A stretch of DNA of 64,000 bases from Nitrosospira sp. Nl5 (GTDB taxonomy: Bacteria > Pseudomonadota > Gammaproteobacteria > Burkholderiales > Nitrosomonadaceae). Every line of letters starts with the position of its first letter. Position 1 is the stretch's first letter. Below the pieces are notes generated by a model. The model searched no databases. It worked only from the letters and a program-made list of their open reading frames with translations, and was not told the origin of the DNA. The position numbers and the translations under genes were made by a program. The stretch covers positions 124,001 to 188,000 of the forward strand of contig NZ_FMVQ01000001.1 in the NCBI RefSeq assembly GCF_900102495.1. The letters run 5' to 3'. Of this stretch, positions 45,986 to 57,393 are shown piece by piece.

Positions 45986-47488
45986 ATGAAAACGCAGCTG
46001 AGACAAATCGCCCTGGCCGTGGCAACACTTGGCATGACGCCAGCGGCCCTTGCCCTGACCCCGGCCCAGATCGCCGCCGGGCCCACCACCTATGTATGGG
46101 TGGCGGGCAGCTCCGCGGCGCAGAACACCGTATTCCGCGGCGTGATCTCGCTTTGCAACGGCCTGGCCGGCAACGCCGGCACCAATGACCTGCACATCTA
46201 CATGGAAGGCTACGCCATCGAACCCGGCCTCTACATCAGCGACCGGACCGCCTATGCCTGCACCATGAGCGCCGCCGCCGGGGCCGCGCTGGCCGGCAAG
46301 AAAACGGTGGTGTACCACACCGTCCAGGGCGGCTCGTTCAATGCCTACACCCCGCACCTGAGCATGGCGGGCGAACCGAACCCCAACGGCTACCTGCCGG
46401 GCACCCTGGGCCGGGTCAACGACCTGGCAGGGCAGGGGGCAGTCGGCAAATGCGCAGCGGGCGCGGCCGGCACCATCAGCGTCACGCTGAACGGCGTGGC
46501 CTACAACATCGGGCGCTACGGCGACTGCGACGCCGTGACCAAGACCTATACCACCACCCTCAAGGGGGACGCCTCGGGCCTGCCCGGCCAGAGCTATCCC
46601 GATGGCGGATTCTCCGACACCGAATACCTGATCAACAAGCAGAACCTGGGCATCACGAAGAACCTGAGCGTCATCGGCAGCGAAGTGGCGACCAGCATCG
46701 GTCAGGCATTTGGCGTGGCCGTCAGCTACCCCCTATATTACCAATTGCAGAAGAATGACATTGCCACGGGAGACATCGCCGCCAGCTGCACCGCCACCCC
46801 CTTCACCACGAGCAGCCCCAACCTCACGCCGGCCTGCCAGCCCAACCTGCCGGCCCAGCGCTACACCACCATTGCAGGCAAGGACTCGATTGTTGGCGTG
46901 GACGGCAGCCTGTTCGGCGGAAGCGCCGGTTCCGTGGTCAGCCTGGTACGCCACATCCCCACCTCCGGCACCCAATCCGTGTCCGATGCCCGCTTCCTTG
47001 CCCAGCCCTGCGCGACCGGCACCCGCGGAGGCGCATTGGAATCGGCAGGCACGGCCGACAGTACTTCCACGGTGACGGTGAACCAGCAGTCCGGGACCAG
47101 CGGCGTGGAGATTGCCCTGAGGAATGCCTCCCTGGCGGATCAATTCGCCCTGGGCGTGGTATCCATGGAGAATGTCCCCGTGCCGACCGCCACGAACGAT
47201 CGCTGGGCCTTCGTCAAGCTGGATGGCGTCTCGCCCAACGCCGATGCGCAGCAACGCGCCAAGGCCATGGATGGGACATACACCTTCTGGTATGAGCTGG
47301 CGGCATTCACTGCCGACGGCGCGACAAGCCCCGCCAGCCTGGCCGGGGCCGCGCTGGTCACGGCCGTCACCGCCAAACTGGCCAATAGCGATTTGCGGGG
47401 GATATTCGTCACCCCGGCAGCCGCCGCGAGCGGCCCCACTTCCAAGGGCGCGCGTTTAGGGAATTCCTGCCAATTGGCCGTCCAGTAG
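45986..47488 (+). CDS. Large exported protein, possibly PstS-like fold, function unknown
   Basis: 500 residues from ATG 45986 (AAGGAT upstream). A clear signal peptide (MKTQLRQIALAVATLGMTPAALALT) is followed by VWVAGSSAAQNTVFRGVISLCN, which recalls the first strand and helix of phosphate-binding-type periplasmic proteins ('GASAPQ'). Near the end DRWAFVKLDGVSPNADAQQRAKAMDGTYTFWYELAAF resembles the C-terminal lobe of the same fold. Cysteines occur in pairs (SLCN/AYAC, KCAAG/GDCD, SCTAT/ACQP, PC, SC), suggesting disulfides. No ABC transporter genes are near, so a classical uptake role is doubtful. GC-rich codons resemble those of the RHS gene. A scavenging or surface-binding protein is possible. 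Confidence 0.6.
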   Translation: MKTQLRQIALAVATLGMTPAALALTPAQIAAGPTTYVWVAGSSAAQNTVFRGVISLCNGLAGNAGTNDLHIYMEGYAIEPGLYISDRTAYACTMSAAAGAALAGKKTVVYHTVQGGSFNAYTPHLSMAGEPNPNGYLPGTLGRVNDLAGQGAVGKCAAGAAGTISVTLNGVAYNIGRYGDCDAVTKTYTTTLKGDASGLPGQSYPDGGFSDTEYLINKQNLGITKNLSVIGSEVATSIGQAFGVAVSYPLYYQLQKNDIATGDIAASCTATPFTTSSPNLTPACQPNLPAQRYTTIAGKDSIVGVDGSLFGGSAGSVVSLVRHIPTSGTQSVSDARFLAQPCATGTRGGALESAGTADSTSTVTVNQQSGTSGVEIALRNASLADQFALGVVSMENVPVPTATNDRWAFVKLDGVSPNADAQQRAKAMDGTYTFWYELAAFTADGATSPASLAGAALVTAVTAKLANSDLRGIFVTPAAAASGPTSKGARLGNSCQLAVQ

Positions 47489-47649
47489 GATATTGCGCTT
47501 ATACAAGCAGCGTGAACGGTGATGTATCCATCCAGCTTGCAACGTGAGTTGATGGAACCCTTTATGAAAAGGGAGAAACCCAAAGCGAATCTTCACCTGG
47601 CACAAACCGGACAGTTCTATTTATCGCTGATTAGTAGAGGCACTCAAGA

Positions 47650-49634
<1,985 letters not shown>

Positions 49635-49700
49635 GATTTTCCTTTATTTCCTCAAGATAGATATTTCCGCTGAACCCGATTAACCGGATTTACGGGGGTG

Positions 49701-50894
49701 CTATAAACAGGACATCAGCATTTTTATCCGCCCGGCTGCTTCAACGCATTCCTCAAGCGGTGCGACCAGAGCGACACGCACGAAATTTTCACCGGGGTTT
49801 ATCCCATTCGAGTACCGTGCGAGGTAGCTGCCGGGTAAAACCGTTACATTATAATCGCGATAAAGCAGCCGCGTGAACTCGACATCACTGATCGGTGTTT
49901 TTATCCACAAATAAAACGCCGCATCCGGCATCGAGATCCGCAGGACACCTTGCAGCAACTCAGTGACGGCTGCGAATTTCTTCTGGTAACAACGCCGGTT
50001 CTCAACAACATGAGACTCGTCATCCCACGCTGCCTTGCTCGCTGCTTGTACTGCTGGATTCATCGCGCTGCCGTGATAAGTGCGATAGAGAAGAAATTTT
50101 TTCAGTACTGCCGCATCTCCCGCGACGAACCCCGAACGCATGCCCGGTACATTTGACCGTTTTGACAGGCTGCTGAACGCCACGAGCCGGGGAAAGCCGC
50201 TGCGGCCGAGATGATGCGCCGCCTCCAGGGCGCCAAGCGGAGGCGCTGTTTCGTCGAAATAAATCTCGGAATAGCATTCGTCGGCGGCGATGATGAATCC
50301 ATGCCGGTCGGAAAGCGCAAAGAGCTGCCGCCACTCATCCATTGAAATTACCCTGCCGGTTGGGTTACCCGGCGAGCAAACATAAACCAGTTGCGCACGG
50401 GACCAGATATCGTCCGGAAGTTCTGCATAGTCGAGCGCGAAACCGTTTTCTGGCAGCGTGTTTAAAAAATAGGGAGTGGCGCCGGCCAACAGCGCGGCGC
50501 CTTCATATATCTGGTAAAACGGGTTCGGACAAATTACCGCCGCTTGTGAAAGAGATGAATCAATCACCGCCTGGGCAAAGGAAAACAGCGCTTCACGGCT
50601 GCCGTTAACGGGAATGACCTCCGTTTCCGGATTGATAGCAGGCAAACGATAACGCCGCATCAACCAGGCCGCTATGCTCCCGCGCAGGGGTCCGGCTCCC
50701 AGGGTTGTGGGATAATGCGCCAGGCCGGCGAGATTATCCGCGAGCGCCTGGTGAATGAGCGCGGGCGTCGCGTGCTTGGGTTCTCCGATGTGCAGGTTGA
50801 CGGGTAGAAAGTCCTGGTTCGGCGTGATCTGCTCGAACAGCTTGTTGAGCTTCTGGAAAGGATAAGGCTGCAGGCGGTCGAGGTTGGGATTCAA
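49701..50894 (-). CDS. dapC: Succinyldiaminopimelate transaminase
   Basis: 397 residues, class I/II aminotransferase. DapC makes N-succinyl-diaminopimelate from the keto intermediate with glutamate. LQPYPFQKLNKLFEQITPNQDFLPVNLHIGEPKHATPALIHQAL is the DapC-type start, VYVCSPGNPTGRVISMDEW and AADECYSEIYFDETAPPLG are PLP-fold motifs, and the PLP lysine lies in AFSSLSKRSNVPGMRSGF. First gene of the minus-strand dapC-dapD-dapE operon; 67 bases separate it from dapD. Confidence 0.95.
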   Translation of the reverse strand: MNPNLDRLQPYPFQKLNKLFEQITPNQDFLPVNLHIGEPKHATPALIHQALADNLAGLAHYPTTLGAGPLRGSIAAWLMRRYRLPAINPETEVIPVNGSREALFSFAQAVIDSSLSQAAVICPNPFYQIYEGAALLAGATPYFLNTLPENGFALDYAELPDDIWSRAQLVYVCSPGNPTGRVISMDEWRQLFALSDRHGFIIAADECYSEIYFDETAPPLGALEAAHHLGRSGFPRLVAFSSLSKRSNVPGMRSGFVAGDAAVLKKFLLYRTYHGSAMNPAVQAASKAAWDDESHVVENRRCYQKKFAAVTELLQGVLRISMPDAAFYLWIKTPISDVEFTRLLYRDYNVTVLPGSYLARYSNGINPGENFVRVALVAPLEECVEAAGRIKMLMSCL

Positions 50895-50998
50895 TTTAGG
50901 GCGCGCCCTTTAATCGGGTTGGGCGGGTTGCTGGCGGAACCGCTACCTTTCCGGACTGTTGTGACTGGATCGAAGCGAAATTATAAAGGGCTGGCGGC

Positions 50999-51898
50999 TT
51001 GCTGACCAAGCAAAATAAGCACAACAAACAAAACCTTTTGCCGGTAACGGCCCTGCTCGGCGGCGCTGCCATCTGGGGATTGCTTTGGTACCCCTACCGG
51101 TTGCTGGAACATGCCGAGATAAGCGGGTCAGTCGCGACGGCGATGACATATTTTATTGCCTTGCTGCTGGGGCTGGCGTCATTCCGCAAAGATTTGCGAA
51201 TATCGCATATCGTCGGCGGCGAGCCATACCTGTTGTTCGGGATCGGGCTATGCGCGGGGTGGACCAATCTCGCGTATGTACTTGGTGTAATTCATGGCGA
51301 AGTCATGCGCGTGCTATTGCTGTTTTATCTCGCGCCGCTGTGGACCGTCGTGTTCTCACGCCTGCTGCTGAAGGAAAAATTAAGCCTGCACGGATACCTG
51401 GTTATGGCCCTTTCATTGTCCGGCGCGGCAACCATGTTGTGGGTACCCGAAAGCGGTTCGCTGCTGCCCGCATCCTTCGGCGACTGGATGGGACTGTCAG
51501 CCGGCTTCATGTTTGCGCTTTCGAACGTGATGAGCCGCAAAGACCAGTATCATAATATTCAGTCGAAATCCGTGGCGGTATGGATTGGAGTGGTCCTAAT
51601 GGCGTTGATTTACAGCCTGTTTCTGCCCGATCTATCAATTTTGGGTGACATCTCCCCGGATGTGTACGTGCTCCTGCTGGGATTGGGAGTAACAATATTT
51701 GTTCTGAGCGTGGCTGTGCAGTATGGCCTCACGCACGTTCCCGCAAACCGGGCTATCGTGATTATGCTGTTCGAATTAGTGGTGGCGGCGGTGGCGGCAT
51801 ATTTCCTGACCGACGAAGCCATGACGCTCAAGGAGTGGGTGGGCGGTGCAATGATTGTTTCGGCCAGCCTGTTTTCCGCAAGGATGAATCGGGAGTAA
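50999..51898 (+). CDS. EamA/DMT-superfamily transporter
   Basis: 299 residues from TTG 50999, preceded by AAAGGG. About ten membrane spans form two EamA repeats (VTALLGGAAIWGLLWYPYRLLE ... VMRVLLLFYLAPLWTVVFSRLLLKEKLSLHGYLVMALSLSGAATML; then SAGFMFALSNVMSRK ... IVIMLFELVVAAVAAYFLTDEAMTLKEWVGGAMIVSASLF). The pairs of LAPLWTVVFSRLLLKEKL and AVAAYFLTDEAMTLKEW are diagnostic. These are inner-membrane exporters of amino acids or metabolites; the substrate is unknown. It is divergent from dapC. Confidence 0.9.
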   Translation: MLTKQNKHNKQNLLPVTALLGGAAIWGLLWYPYRLLEHAEISGSVATAMTYFIALLLGLASFRKDLRISHIVGGEPYLLFGIGLCAGWTNLAYVLGVIHGEVMRVLLLFYLAPLWTVVFSRLLLKEKLSLHGYLVMALSLSGAATMLWVPESGSLLPASFGDWMGLSAGFMFALSNVMSRKDQYHNIQSKSVAVWIGVVLMALIYSLFLPDLSILGDISPDVYVLLLGLGVTIFVLSVAVQYGLTHVPANRAIVIMLFELVVAAVAAYFLTDEAMTLKEWVGGAMIVSASLFSARMNRE

Positions 51899-51990
51899 CA
51901 TGGTTCTTCCGCGCCGCTGTCCCTGGCGGCATGGGCGCTGTTGCCACCATCGCCGCTTTACATTCTACAGATCCAAACGAGGAGGAGAAT

Positions 51991-52941
51991 ATGCGCCACC
52001 ACGTAGTTTTTCTGGAGCGGGATTCCATCAAGGCGCAAGTGCGCAGGCCGAGCTTCGAGCACACTTACGAAGAATATGCGCACACCGCTTTTGATCAGAT
52101 CGTGCCGCGTCTGCGGCAGGCCACCGTGGCAATCATCAACAAAGTGCAGTTGAGCGATGCGCTCCTCGGGGAATTGCCCAGGCTGAAAATGGTGGCAATT
52201 ACGGCGACTGGTTATGACGGCATTGATATCGCCGCCTGCCGCAGTCGCGGGATCGCGGTGTCGAATATTCGCAATTATGCGGTTCACACCGTAGCGGAAC
52301 ACGTGTTCGCGCTGGTGCTTGCGTTGCGCCGGAATTTACTGGCGTACCGGCAAGAGATTGAGCAGGGCGCATGGCAGAAATCGGAACAGTTCTGTTTATT
52401 CACGCATCGTATTACCGAATTGTCCGGTTCCACCATGGGCATTGTCGGCGAAGGAGCGATCGGGCAGGGCACAGCTGCCATCGCGCGCGGCTTCGGCATG
52501 CGCGTGCTGTTTGCCTACCATCCTTCACCCAAGAGGAAGGAAGTGGTGCTGACACCCTTCGACGAGGTACTCGCCGAGTCGGACATTCTTTCGCTGCATT
52601 GCCCGCTATCGCCGGCAACGCGAGACCTGATCGGCATCAATGAGCTGCGCAGGATGAAGCGTAGCGCACTGCTGATCAATACAGCGCGTGGCGGACTGGT
52701 GGATGAGGCCGCGCTGGTTCAGGCGCTGAACGAAGGCCTTATCGCCGGGGCGGGCTGTGATGTGCTGACTGTGGAACCGCCCACCAACGGCAACCCGTTA
52801 CTCGCCGTGCGCCGCCCTAACTTCATTCTGACGCCGCATATCGCGTGGGCGTCGGACGAGGCGATGCAGGTTCTCGCCAATCAGCTGATCGATAATATCG
52901 AGGCGTGGGTGGCCGGAAAGCCACAGAATCTGGTTACCTGA
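51991..52941 (+). CDS. D-2-hydroxyacid dehydrogenase (NAD-dependent)
   Basis: 316 residues from ATG 51991, preceded by a perfect GGAGGAG; frames beginning at 51835 overlap the transporter gene. The NAD-binding GIVGEGAIGQGTAAIARGFGMRVLFA and the catalytic Arg/Glu/His set (LINTARGGLVDEAALVQAL, LTPHIAWASDEAM) are complete. The N-terminal substrate domain has VAITATGYDGIDIAACRSRGIAVSNIRNYAVHTVAEHVFALVLAL. It resembles glycerate dehydrogenase (HprA) more than PdxB or SerA, so hydroxypyruvate/glycerate is a plausible substrate pair. The exact substrate is not certain. Confidence 0.88.
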   Translation: MRHHVVFLERDSIKAQVRRPSFEHTYEEYAHTAFDQIVPRLRQATVAIINKVQLSDALLGELPRLKMVAITATGYDGIDIAACRSRGIAVSNIRNYAVHTVAEHVFALVLALRRNLLAYRQEIEQGAWQKSEQFCLFTHRITELSGSTMGIVGEGAIGQGTAAIARGFGMRVLFAYHPSPKRKEVVLTPFDEVLAESDILSLHCPLSPATRDLIGINELRRMKRSALLINTARGGLVDEAALVQALNEGLIAGAGCDVLTVEPPTNGNPLLAVRRPNFILTPHIAWASDEAMQVLANQLIDNIEAWVAGKPQNLVT

Positions 52942-53213
52942 GCAAGATCCTGATCCGCCGACGGCCAACCACCTACTGCTGCCGGTGGAGGCGACCATTA
53001 AACATATCCGAGAATCATAACGATAGGCGAAATACATATCCTCGATAAGCGCAGTTGACAAGGCAGGTGCCCTTCGATAGTCTCGTACCCGGTTTGGTTT
53101 TCGCCTGGTTTGCCAGGCAGCCAGGAATTCGGGCGATTCAGCATACCACTTTCAAGTAGGCTAAAATCCCTGATTAATGCAACTATCATTATGTCACTTA
53201 ACAGGAGCGAGTC

Positions 53214-53633
53214 ATGGAACTTAAAGGATCCAAAACCGAAGGAAATCTGAAAGCGGCGTTTGCAGGGGAATCCCAGGCGAATCGCCGCTATCTCTACTTT
53301 GCCGCCAAGGCGGACGTGGAAGGCCAAAACGATGTGGCAGCGGTGTTCCGTTCGACTGCCGAAGGCGAAACGGGCCATGCCCATGGCCACCTGGAATATC
53401 TGGAAACCTGCGGCGATCCGGCTACAGGCCTGCCTTTTGGCTCTTCCCGCGATAATCTCAAAACAGCCATTGCCGGAGAGACTCATGAATACACCGATAT
53501 GTATCCGGGGATGGCCAAGTCGGCACGGGATGAAGGGTTTGATGAAATTGGCGATTGGTTCGAGACGCTGGCCAAGGCAGAGCGTTCGCATGCAAACCGC
53601 TTCCAGAAGGCCCTGGATAACTTCGCCGACTGA
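53214..53633 (+). CDS. Rubrerythrin without rubredoxin domain
   Basis: 139 residues from ATG 53214, preceded by AGGAGCGAG. The diiron four-helix bundle of rubrerythrin is clear: [97 protein letters not shown]. The Glu and His ligands are in place. The C-terminal rubredoxin-like zinc/iron domain of classic rubrerythrins is absent, so electrons must come from a separate protein. It probably reduces hydrogen peroxide. The iron-sulfur protein encoded next may be the electron source. Confidence 0.94.
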   Translation: MELKGSKTEGNLKAAFAGESQANRRYLYFAAKADVEGQNDVAAVFRSTAEGETGHAHGHLEYLETCGDPATGLPFGSSRDNLKTAIAGETHEYTDMYPGMAKSARDEGFDEIGDWFETLAKAERSHANRFQKALDNFAD

Positions 53634-53649
53634 ACAAGATGATAAAAAG

Positions 53650-53695
53650 GGATGGACCGGAGAGAAGCCTCGGACTTGATCCGGCCGGTCCGTCC
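53650..53695 (+). terminator. Hairpin after rubrerythrin gene
   Basis: GGATGGACCGG pairs with CCGGTCCGTCC (one G-T pair) around a 24-base loop. No thymine run follows, so it may be an RNA-stabilising or partial-termination hairpin inside the operon rather than a true terminator. Confidence 0.4.
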
Positions 53696-53745
53696 TACCC
53701 TGCAATGCCGCTTTCCTTTACTTCTCTTCCGACTTTCTCTTTGCC

Positions 53746-55074
53746 ATGACCAATCGAGAAGGCAGCTTGGAGCCGCCAAAGCGGCATCCCCTCGATTGGG
53801 TAAATCCGGATTTTTATGATGAGCCGAAGCTATTCGACGAAATGGAGCGTGTCTTCGATATCTGTCATGGTTGTCGCCGTTGTGTCAGCCTGTGTACGGC
53901 TTTCCCGCGACTGTTCGATCTGATAGACGAGGGAACTACCGGCGAACTGGACGGTGTGGAGAAGCAGAATCTGTGGGAGGTGGTGGATCGTTGTTACCTT
54001 TGCGATATGTGTTTCATGACGAAGTGTCCCTATGTGCCGCCGCATCCATGGAATGTTGATTTTCCACATCTGATGCTGCGCGCCAAGGCGGTCAAATACA
54101 AAAAGGGTGAAGTCGGTTTCCGCGACAAGCTGCTGTCCAGTACCGATCTCATGGGTAAGCTGGCAAGTGTTCCGGTAGTGGTTCAGGCGGTCAACGCCAT
54201 TACCAAGGCGCCAACCGCACGCAAACTGTTGGATAACGTACTCGGCATTCACGCCGAGCGGAAATTGCCCGATTACGACAGCCATAAATTTCGCCCGAAT
54301 GCCAGAATCAATGAGTCTTATGAGGTTCGCGACGGCGCCAGGACGCCGGGCAAGGTTGCGATTTATTCCACCTGCTACATCAATTACAACGAGCCGGGCA
54401 TCGGGCACGATTTATTGAAGATATTGGGGCACAATGAGATTCCCGCGTGTCTAGTAGAAAAAGAGGTCTGTTGCGGAATGCCAAAGCTGGAGCTGGGCGA
54501 CCTGGACGCCGTGAAAGAGCTCAAATCGGTGAATATTCCGCCTCTGGTGAAACTGGCCAGGCAGGGGTATGCGATACTCACATCCGTGCCTTCGTGCACG
54601 CTGATGTACAAGCAGGAATTGCCGCTCATGTTTCCGGAGGATGAGGATGTGGCAGCGGTAGCGGCCGCCATGTTTGATCCGTTTGAGTATCTGATGCTGC
54701 GTCATCGCGACGGATTATTGAAAACCGACTTTAAGCAACCTTTGGGGAATGTTTCCTACCATATTCCCTGTCATTTGCGAGTGCAGAATATCGGGCAGAA
54801 AACCAGGGACATGCTGCAAATGATTCCCGGCACCAAAGTGAGCGTGGTCGAGCGTTGCTCCGGCCATGACGGGACCTGGGGAGTCAAAAGCGAGCACTTT
54901 GCCGATTCCATGAAAATCGGCAAGCCGGTATTCAAGCAAATGGCTGCAACCAGCCCGGATTACATCAGCTCCGACTGCGCCATTGCCGGACGCCACATCC
55001 AGCAGGGTATGGGTGAAACCAGCGCGCAGAAACAGCATCCGTTGGCGCTCGTCCGAATTGCTTATGGCCTTTGA
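53746..55074 (+). CDS. GlpC/HdrD-like iron-sulfur protein with two CCG domains
   Basis: 442 residues. The N-terminal part has two ferredoxin-type cysteine clusters ([11 protein letters not shown] and [12 protein letters not shown]) that should bind two [4Fe-4S] clusters. Two CCG domains follow ([26 protein letters not shown]...[32 protein letters not shown]...[11 protein letters not shown]), as in HdrB/HdrD and GlpC proteins. It is soluble or peripheral and shuttles electrons. It lies between rubrerythrin and DUF3501 genes; this trio is seen in many proteobacteria and suggests that the protein feeds electrons to rubrerythrin. A glycerol-phosphate or glycolate role is less likely because the partner subunits are absent. 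Confidence 0.88.
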   Translation: MTNREGSLEPPKRHPLDWVNPDFYDEPKLFDEMERVFDICHGCRRCVSLCTAFPRLFDLIDEGTTGELDGVEKQNLWEVVDRCYLCDMCFMTKCPYVPPHPWNVDFPHLMLRAKAVKYKKGEVGFRDKLLSSTDLMGKLASVPVVVQAVNAITKAPTARKLLDNVLGIHAERKLPDYDSHKFRPNARINESYEVRDGARTPGKVAIYSTCYINYNEPGIGHDLLKILGHNEIPACLVEKEVCCGMPKLELGDLDAVKELKSVNIPPLVKLARQGYAILTSVPSCTLMYKQELPLMFPEDEDVAAVAAAMFDPFEYLMLRHRDGLLKTDFKQPLGNVSYHIPCHLRVQNIGQKTRDMLQMIPGTKVSVVERCSGHDGTWGVKSEHFADSMKIGKPVFKQMAATSPDYISSDCAIAGRHIQQGMGETSAQKQHPLALVRIAYGL

Positions 55075-55161
55075 ATGCGCCTGATCGAACGGGCTTAAAA
55101 GGTAGAGCTTTCCCTTGATCGTCCTTATTCCAATTCAGAATACATTTTATATGAAAATATC

Positions 55162-55752
55162 ATGCCTCAGATTGCCCGTGACAGCCTGATGACCCTGGAA
55201 GCCTATGCCAAAGCACGGCAGGAATTTCGCGCCCGGGTGATGGCGCATAAAAAAAACCGCAAAGTACATCTTGGAGAAAACGTAACGCTCATTTTCGAGG
55301 ATGAGTTGACCATCCGATATCAAATTCAAGAAATGTTGCGGGTCGAAAAAATCTTCGAGGAGAAGGGCATACTCGATGAACTGGATGCATATGGTCCCCT
55401 GGTTCCTGATGGGAGCAACTGGAAGGCAACCATGATGATTGAATATCCAGACCCTGTCGAGCGCGCCGCGAGGCTGGCGGAATTGACCGGCATCGAAGAC
55501 AAGATATGGGTAAGGGTAAACGGCCACGATCCGGTTTATGCCATTGCCGACGAAGACCTGGAACGGGAAACCGCACAAAAAACTTCCTCGGTACATTTCC
55601 TGCGTTTTGAACTGGCGCGGCATATGATCGACGGGTTACGCGAGGGCGCTTCTTTGAGCATGGGGATCGACCATTCCGCCTATAAGATTCCAGCTATGCC
55701 GGTCACCGCAGCAGTATGCGATTCTTTAATCAATGACTTGGCGATACAATGA
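55162..55752 (+). CDS. DUF3501 family protein
   Basis: 196 residues from ATG 55162. The sequence ITRDSLMTLEAYAKARQEFRARVMAHKKNRKV-like start (here IARDSLMTLEAYAKARQEFR), HLGENVTLIFEDELTIRYQIQEMLRVEKIFE, MMIEYPDPVERAARLAEL and SSVHFLRFEL-REGASLSMGIDHSAY is diagnostic of DUF3501, a family found almost only next to rubrerythrin and GlpC-like genes. Its function is unknown. The stop overlaps the next start by four bases (ATGA). Confidence 0.9.
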   Translation: MPQIARDSLMTLEAYAKARQEFRARVMAHKKNRKVHLGENVTLIFEDELTIRYQIQEMLRVEKIFEEKGILDELDAYGPLVPDGSNWKATMMIEYPDPVERAARLAELTGIEDKIWVRVNGHDPVYAIADEDLERETAQKTSSVHFLRFELARHMIDGLREGASLSMGIDHSAYKIPAMPVTAAVCDSLINDLAIQ

Positions 55753-56267
55753 AAAAAATCCTGGTGTTGCTATGTTTCCTGCCGATGGCGGCCTACGCCC
55801 AGCAACAAAAAGGATTCGAATATGAATTTGATCATGAGAGGCCCTGGGTCGAGCTCCAGACGCAATTGCCCGCCTACCCCAACCCCGAAAACCTGCTGCA
55901 ATTCGACGCGGGTCCGGCCAGCACGAATCTTCATTACGTTGATGCCCCATCCATTACGGTAGGAGAAGACGGGGTGGTGCGTTTTACTCTCGTGATTAAA
56001 TCACCGCAAGGGGCGATGAATGTAAGCTATGAGGGAATTCGTTGCCAGACCGCGGAAAAAAGAACTTATGCCTTCGGTCGCAACGATAAGAGCTGGGCAC
56101 GGGCAAGGATATCGAAATGGGTGGATCTCGAAAATATCGCCCAGAATTACGCGCAGCGGGCACTTTCAAGATATTTCTTCTGCCCGGGCGTACGCATGGT
56201 GAAGGATCCGGAAGAGGCGATTGACGCATTGAAAGCCGGCATCCACCCTCGAGCGGTTCGCTATTAG
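55749..56267 (+). CDS. CNP1-like family exported protein
   Basis: 172 residues from ATG 55749, inside the stop of the DUF3501 gene. Signal peptide MKKILVLLCFLPMAAYAQQ. The mature protein has the CNP1 pattern: ERPWVELQTQLPAYPNPENLLQFDAGPASTNLHYVDAPSITVGEDGVVRFTLVIKSPQGAMNVSYEGIRC and AQRALSRYFFCPG with two cysteines. The family comes from a cryptic neisserial protein of unknown function. Translational coupling puts it in the rubrerythrin operon, so a redox or stress role in the periplasm is plausible but unproven. Confidence 0.88.
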   Translation: MKKILVLLCFLPMAAYAQQQKGFEYEFDHERPWVELQTQLPAYPNPENLLQFDAGPASTNLHYVDAPSITVGEDGVVRFTLVIKSPQGAMNVSYEGIRCQTAEKRTYAFGRNDKSWARARISKWVDLENIAQNYAQRALSRYFFCPGVRMVKDPEEAIDALKAGIHPRAVRY

Positions 56268-56347
56268 GGCTATCAAAGCTGCGAGAGGCTTTAAGCGGTG
56301 TTCACAAAGTCCTATACCTATCACTCGACGGTTGGGGCTATCCAGCG

Positions 56348-57097
56348 CTACCCCTGCGGGCTATTTGTCATCTGCCGGCAGTAACCTTGCAGATTATCCG
56401 GCAAATTATCGGGACACACGCCGCACAGCCGGTTTCCCGGTACGGCATAGTCGATAAATGTCGGGTACGGCAAATTGAGATTTGCCATGATTTCCCTGAA
56501 ATCTTCCAAGGTGCGGTTGTTGCCCAGTCGCGGGTTGCGTTGCTTCTCCTGCCCAATCGCGGAAACCCGCCTATGGTTGTAGTCGTGGGCAGGGTACACC
56601 AGGCAGTCATCCGGTAAAGAAAACAACTTTTCCTTTACGCTTCTGAATAACGCATCCGCATCGCCATTTTGGAAATCGGTGCGTCCGCACCCTTCAATAA
56701 GCAGCGCATCGCCGGTAAACACCCTGTCATCGCACAGATAAGAAAAATGCCCGTCGGTATGTCCCGGCGTGTGCAGGGGCTGTAGTGTAATACTGCCGAT
56801 CCGGAAGTGCTTGTCTTCTTCAATCCCCAGGTCGGTGCAGGGCCGCCGGTCAAAAGCGGGCGCAGCGATTTTGCTACCCGTCTTCTTTTTCAGCTCAAGC
56901 GCGGCGGTAATATGATCTGCGTGGATATGTGTTTCGATGCTATAGGCTAAATTAAGCCCGAGGCGCTTGATCTCATCGAGATCGCGATCTACCGACGTGA
57001 TTACGGGATCAATCAATAGGGCGTTGCCAGTTTCGTCGCAGCCCAGCAAGTAGGTATAGGTGCTGGACAGCGGTTCAAACAGCTGACGAAATATCAT
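56348..57097 (-). CDS. ETHE1-like persulfide dioxygenase (MBL fold)
   Basis: 249 residues. The MBL motif is THIHADHITAALELKKKTGSKIAAP, with other ligands in LHTPGHTDGHFSYLCDDRVFTGDALLIEGCGRTDFQNGDADALF and VYPAHDYNHRRVSAIG. This is the ETHE1/persulfide dioxygenase pattern: one iron, bound by two His and one Asp, oxidises glutathione persulfide to sulfite. The DUF442 sulfur-transferase-like protein at 57742-58074, which is fused to such enzymes in some bacteria, is nearby on the same strand, supporting a role in sulfide detoxification. Converges with the CNP1 gene. Confidence 0.9.
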   Translation of the reverse strand: MIFRQLFEPLSSTYTYLLGCDETGNALLIDPVITSVDRDLDEIKRLGLNLAYSIETHIHADHITAALELKKKTGSKIAAPAFDRRPCTDLGIEEDKHFRIGSITLQPLHTPGHTDGHFSYLCDDRVFTGDALLIEGCGRTDFQNGDADALFRSVKEKLFSLPDDCLVYPAHDYNHRRVSAIGQEKQRNPRLGNNRTLEDFREIMANLNLPYPTFIDYAVPGNRLCGVCPDNLPDNLQGYCRQMTNSPQG

Positions 57098-57318
57098 TTT
57101 AAAAACAAGAAATCATTCAAGCGCTCTATTATTGCCCCGTTTTATACGCCTGCATATCGGCATACGTCAATTCGATAGCGGCCGCATGTGCATTGGGCGA
57201 ACGTGCAGGCCTCATGTGGTGCAGACAAAAACGATCCGGCTGGTAGAGACTGGATCCAGGCCGGACGTTTTAGTCTAGCGTAAGGAAAGACTTTCGGGCT
57301 AGTCTAACTCCACTACAT

Positions 57319-57393
57319 TTAGCCGATTCCTACAAAACTCAAGATGGCAACGACGATAACAATTAAACCAACCAGATAAATAATATTATTCAT
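57319..57393 (-). CDS. 24-residue membrane peptide
   Basis: A 25-codon frame from ATG 57393 to TAA at 57319, preceded by CGGAGTACATC (GGAG eight bases from the ATG). It encodes a single hydrophobic span beginning MNNIIYLVGLIVIVVAILSF and ending in Gly-Ile-Gly. Short proteins with this 'NNIIYxVGLIVxVxAxLSFxG' pattern recur in many proteobacterial genomes as hypothetical proteins; that statement rests on memory of the family, not on a search. Function is unknown; a stress-induced inner-membrane peptide is likely. It is too short for routine gene callers. Confidence 0.7.
   Translation of the reverse strand: MNNIIYLVGLIVIVVAILSFVGIG

Noticed and set aside
53103-53118. GCCTGG-TTTG-CCAGGC palindrome before rubrerythrin
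   Set aside because: Six base pairs without a T-run; too weak to call a terminator or operator.
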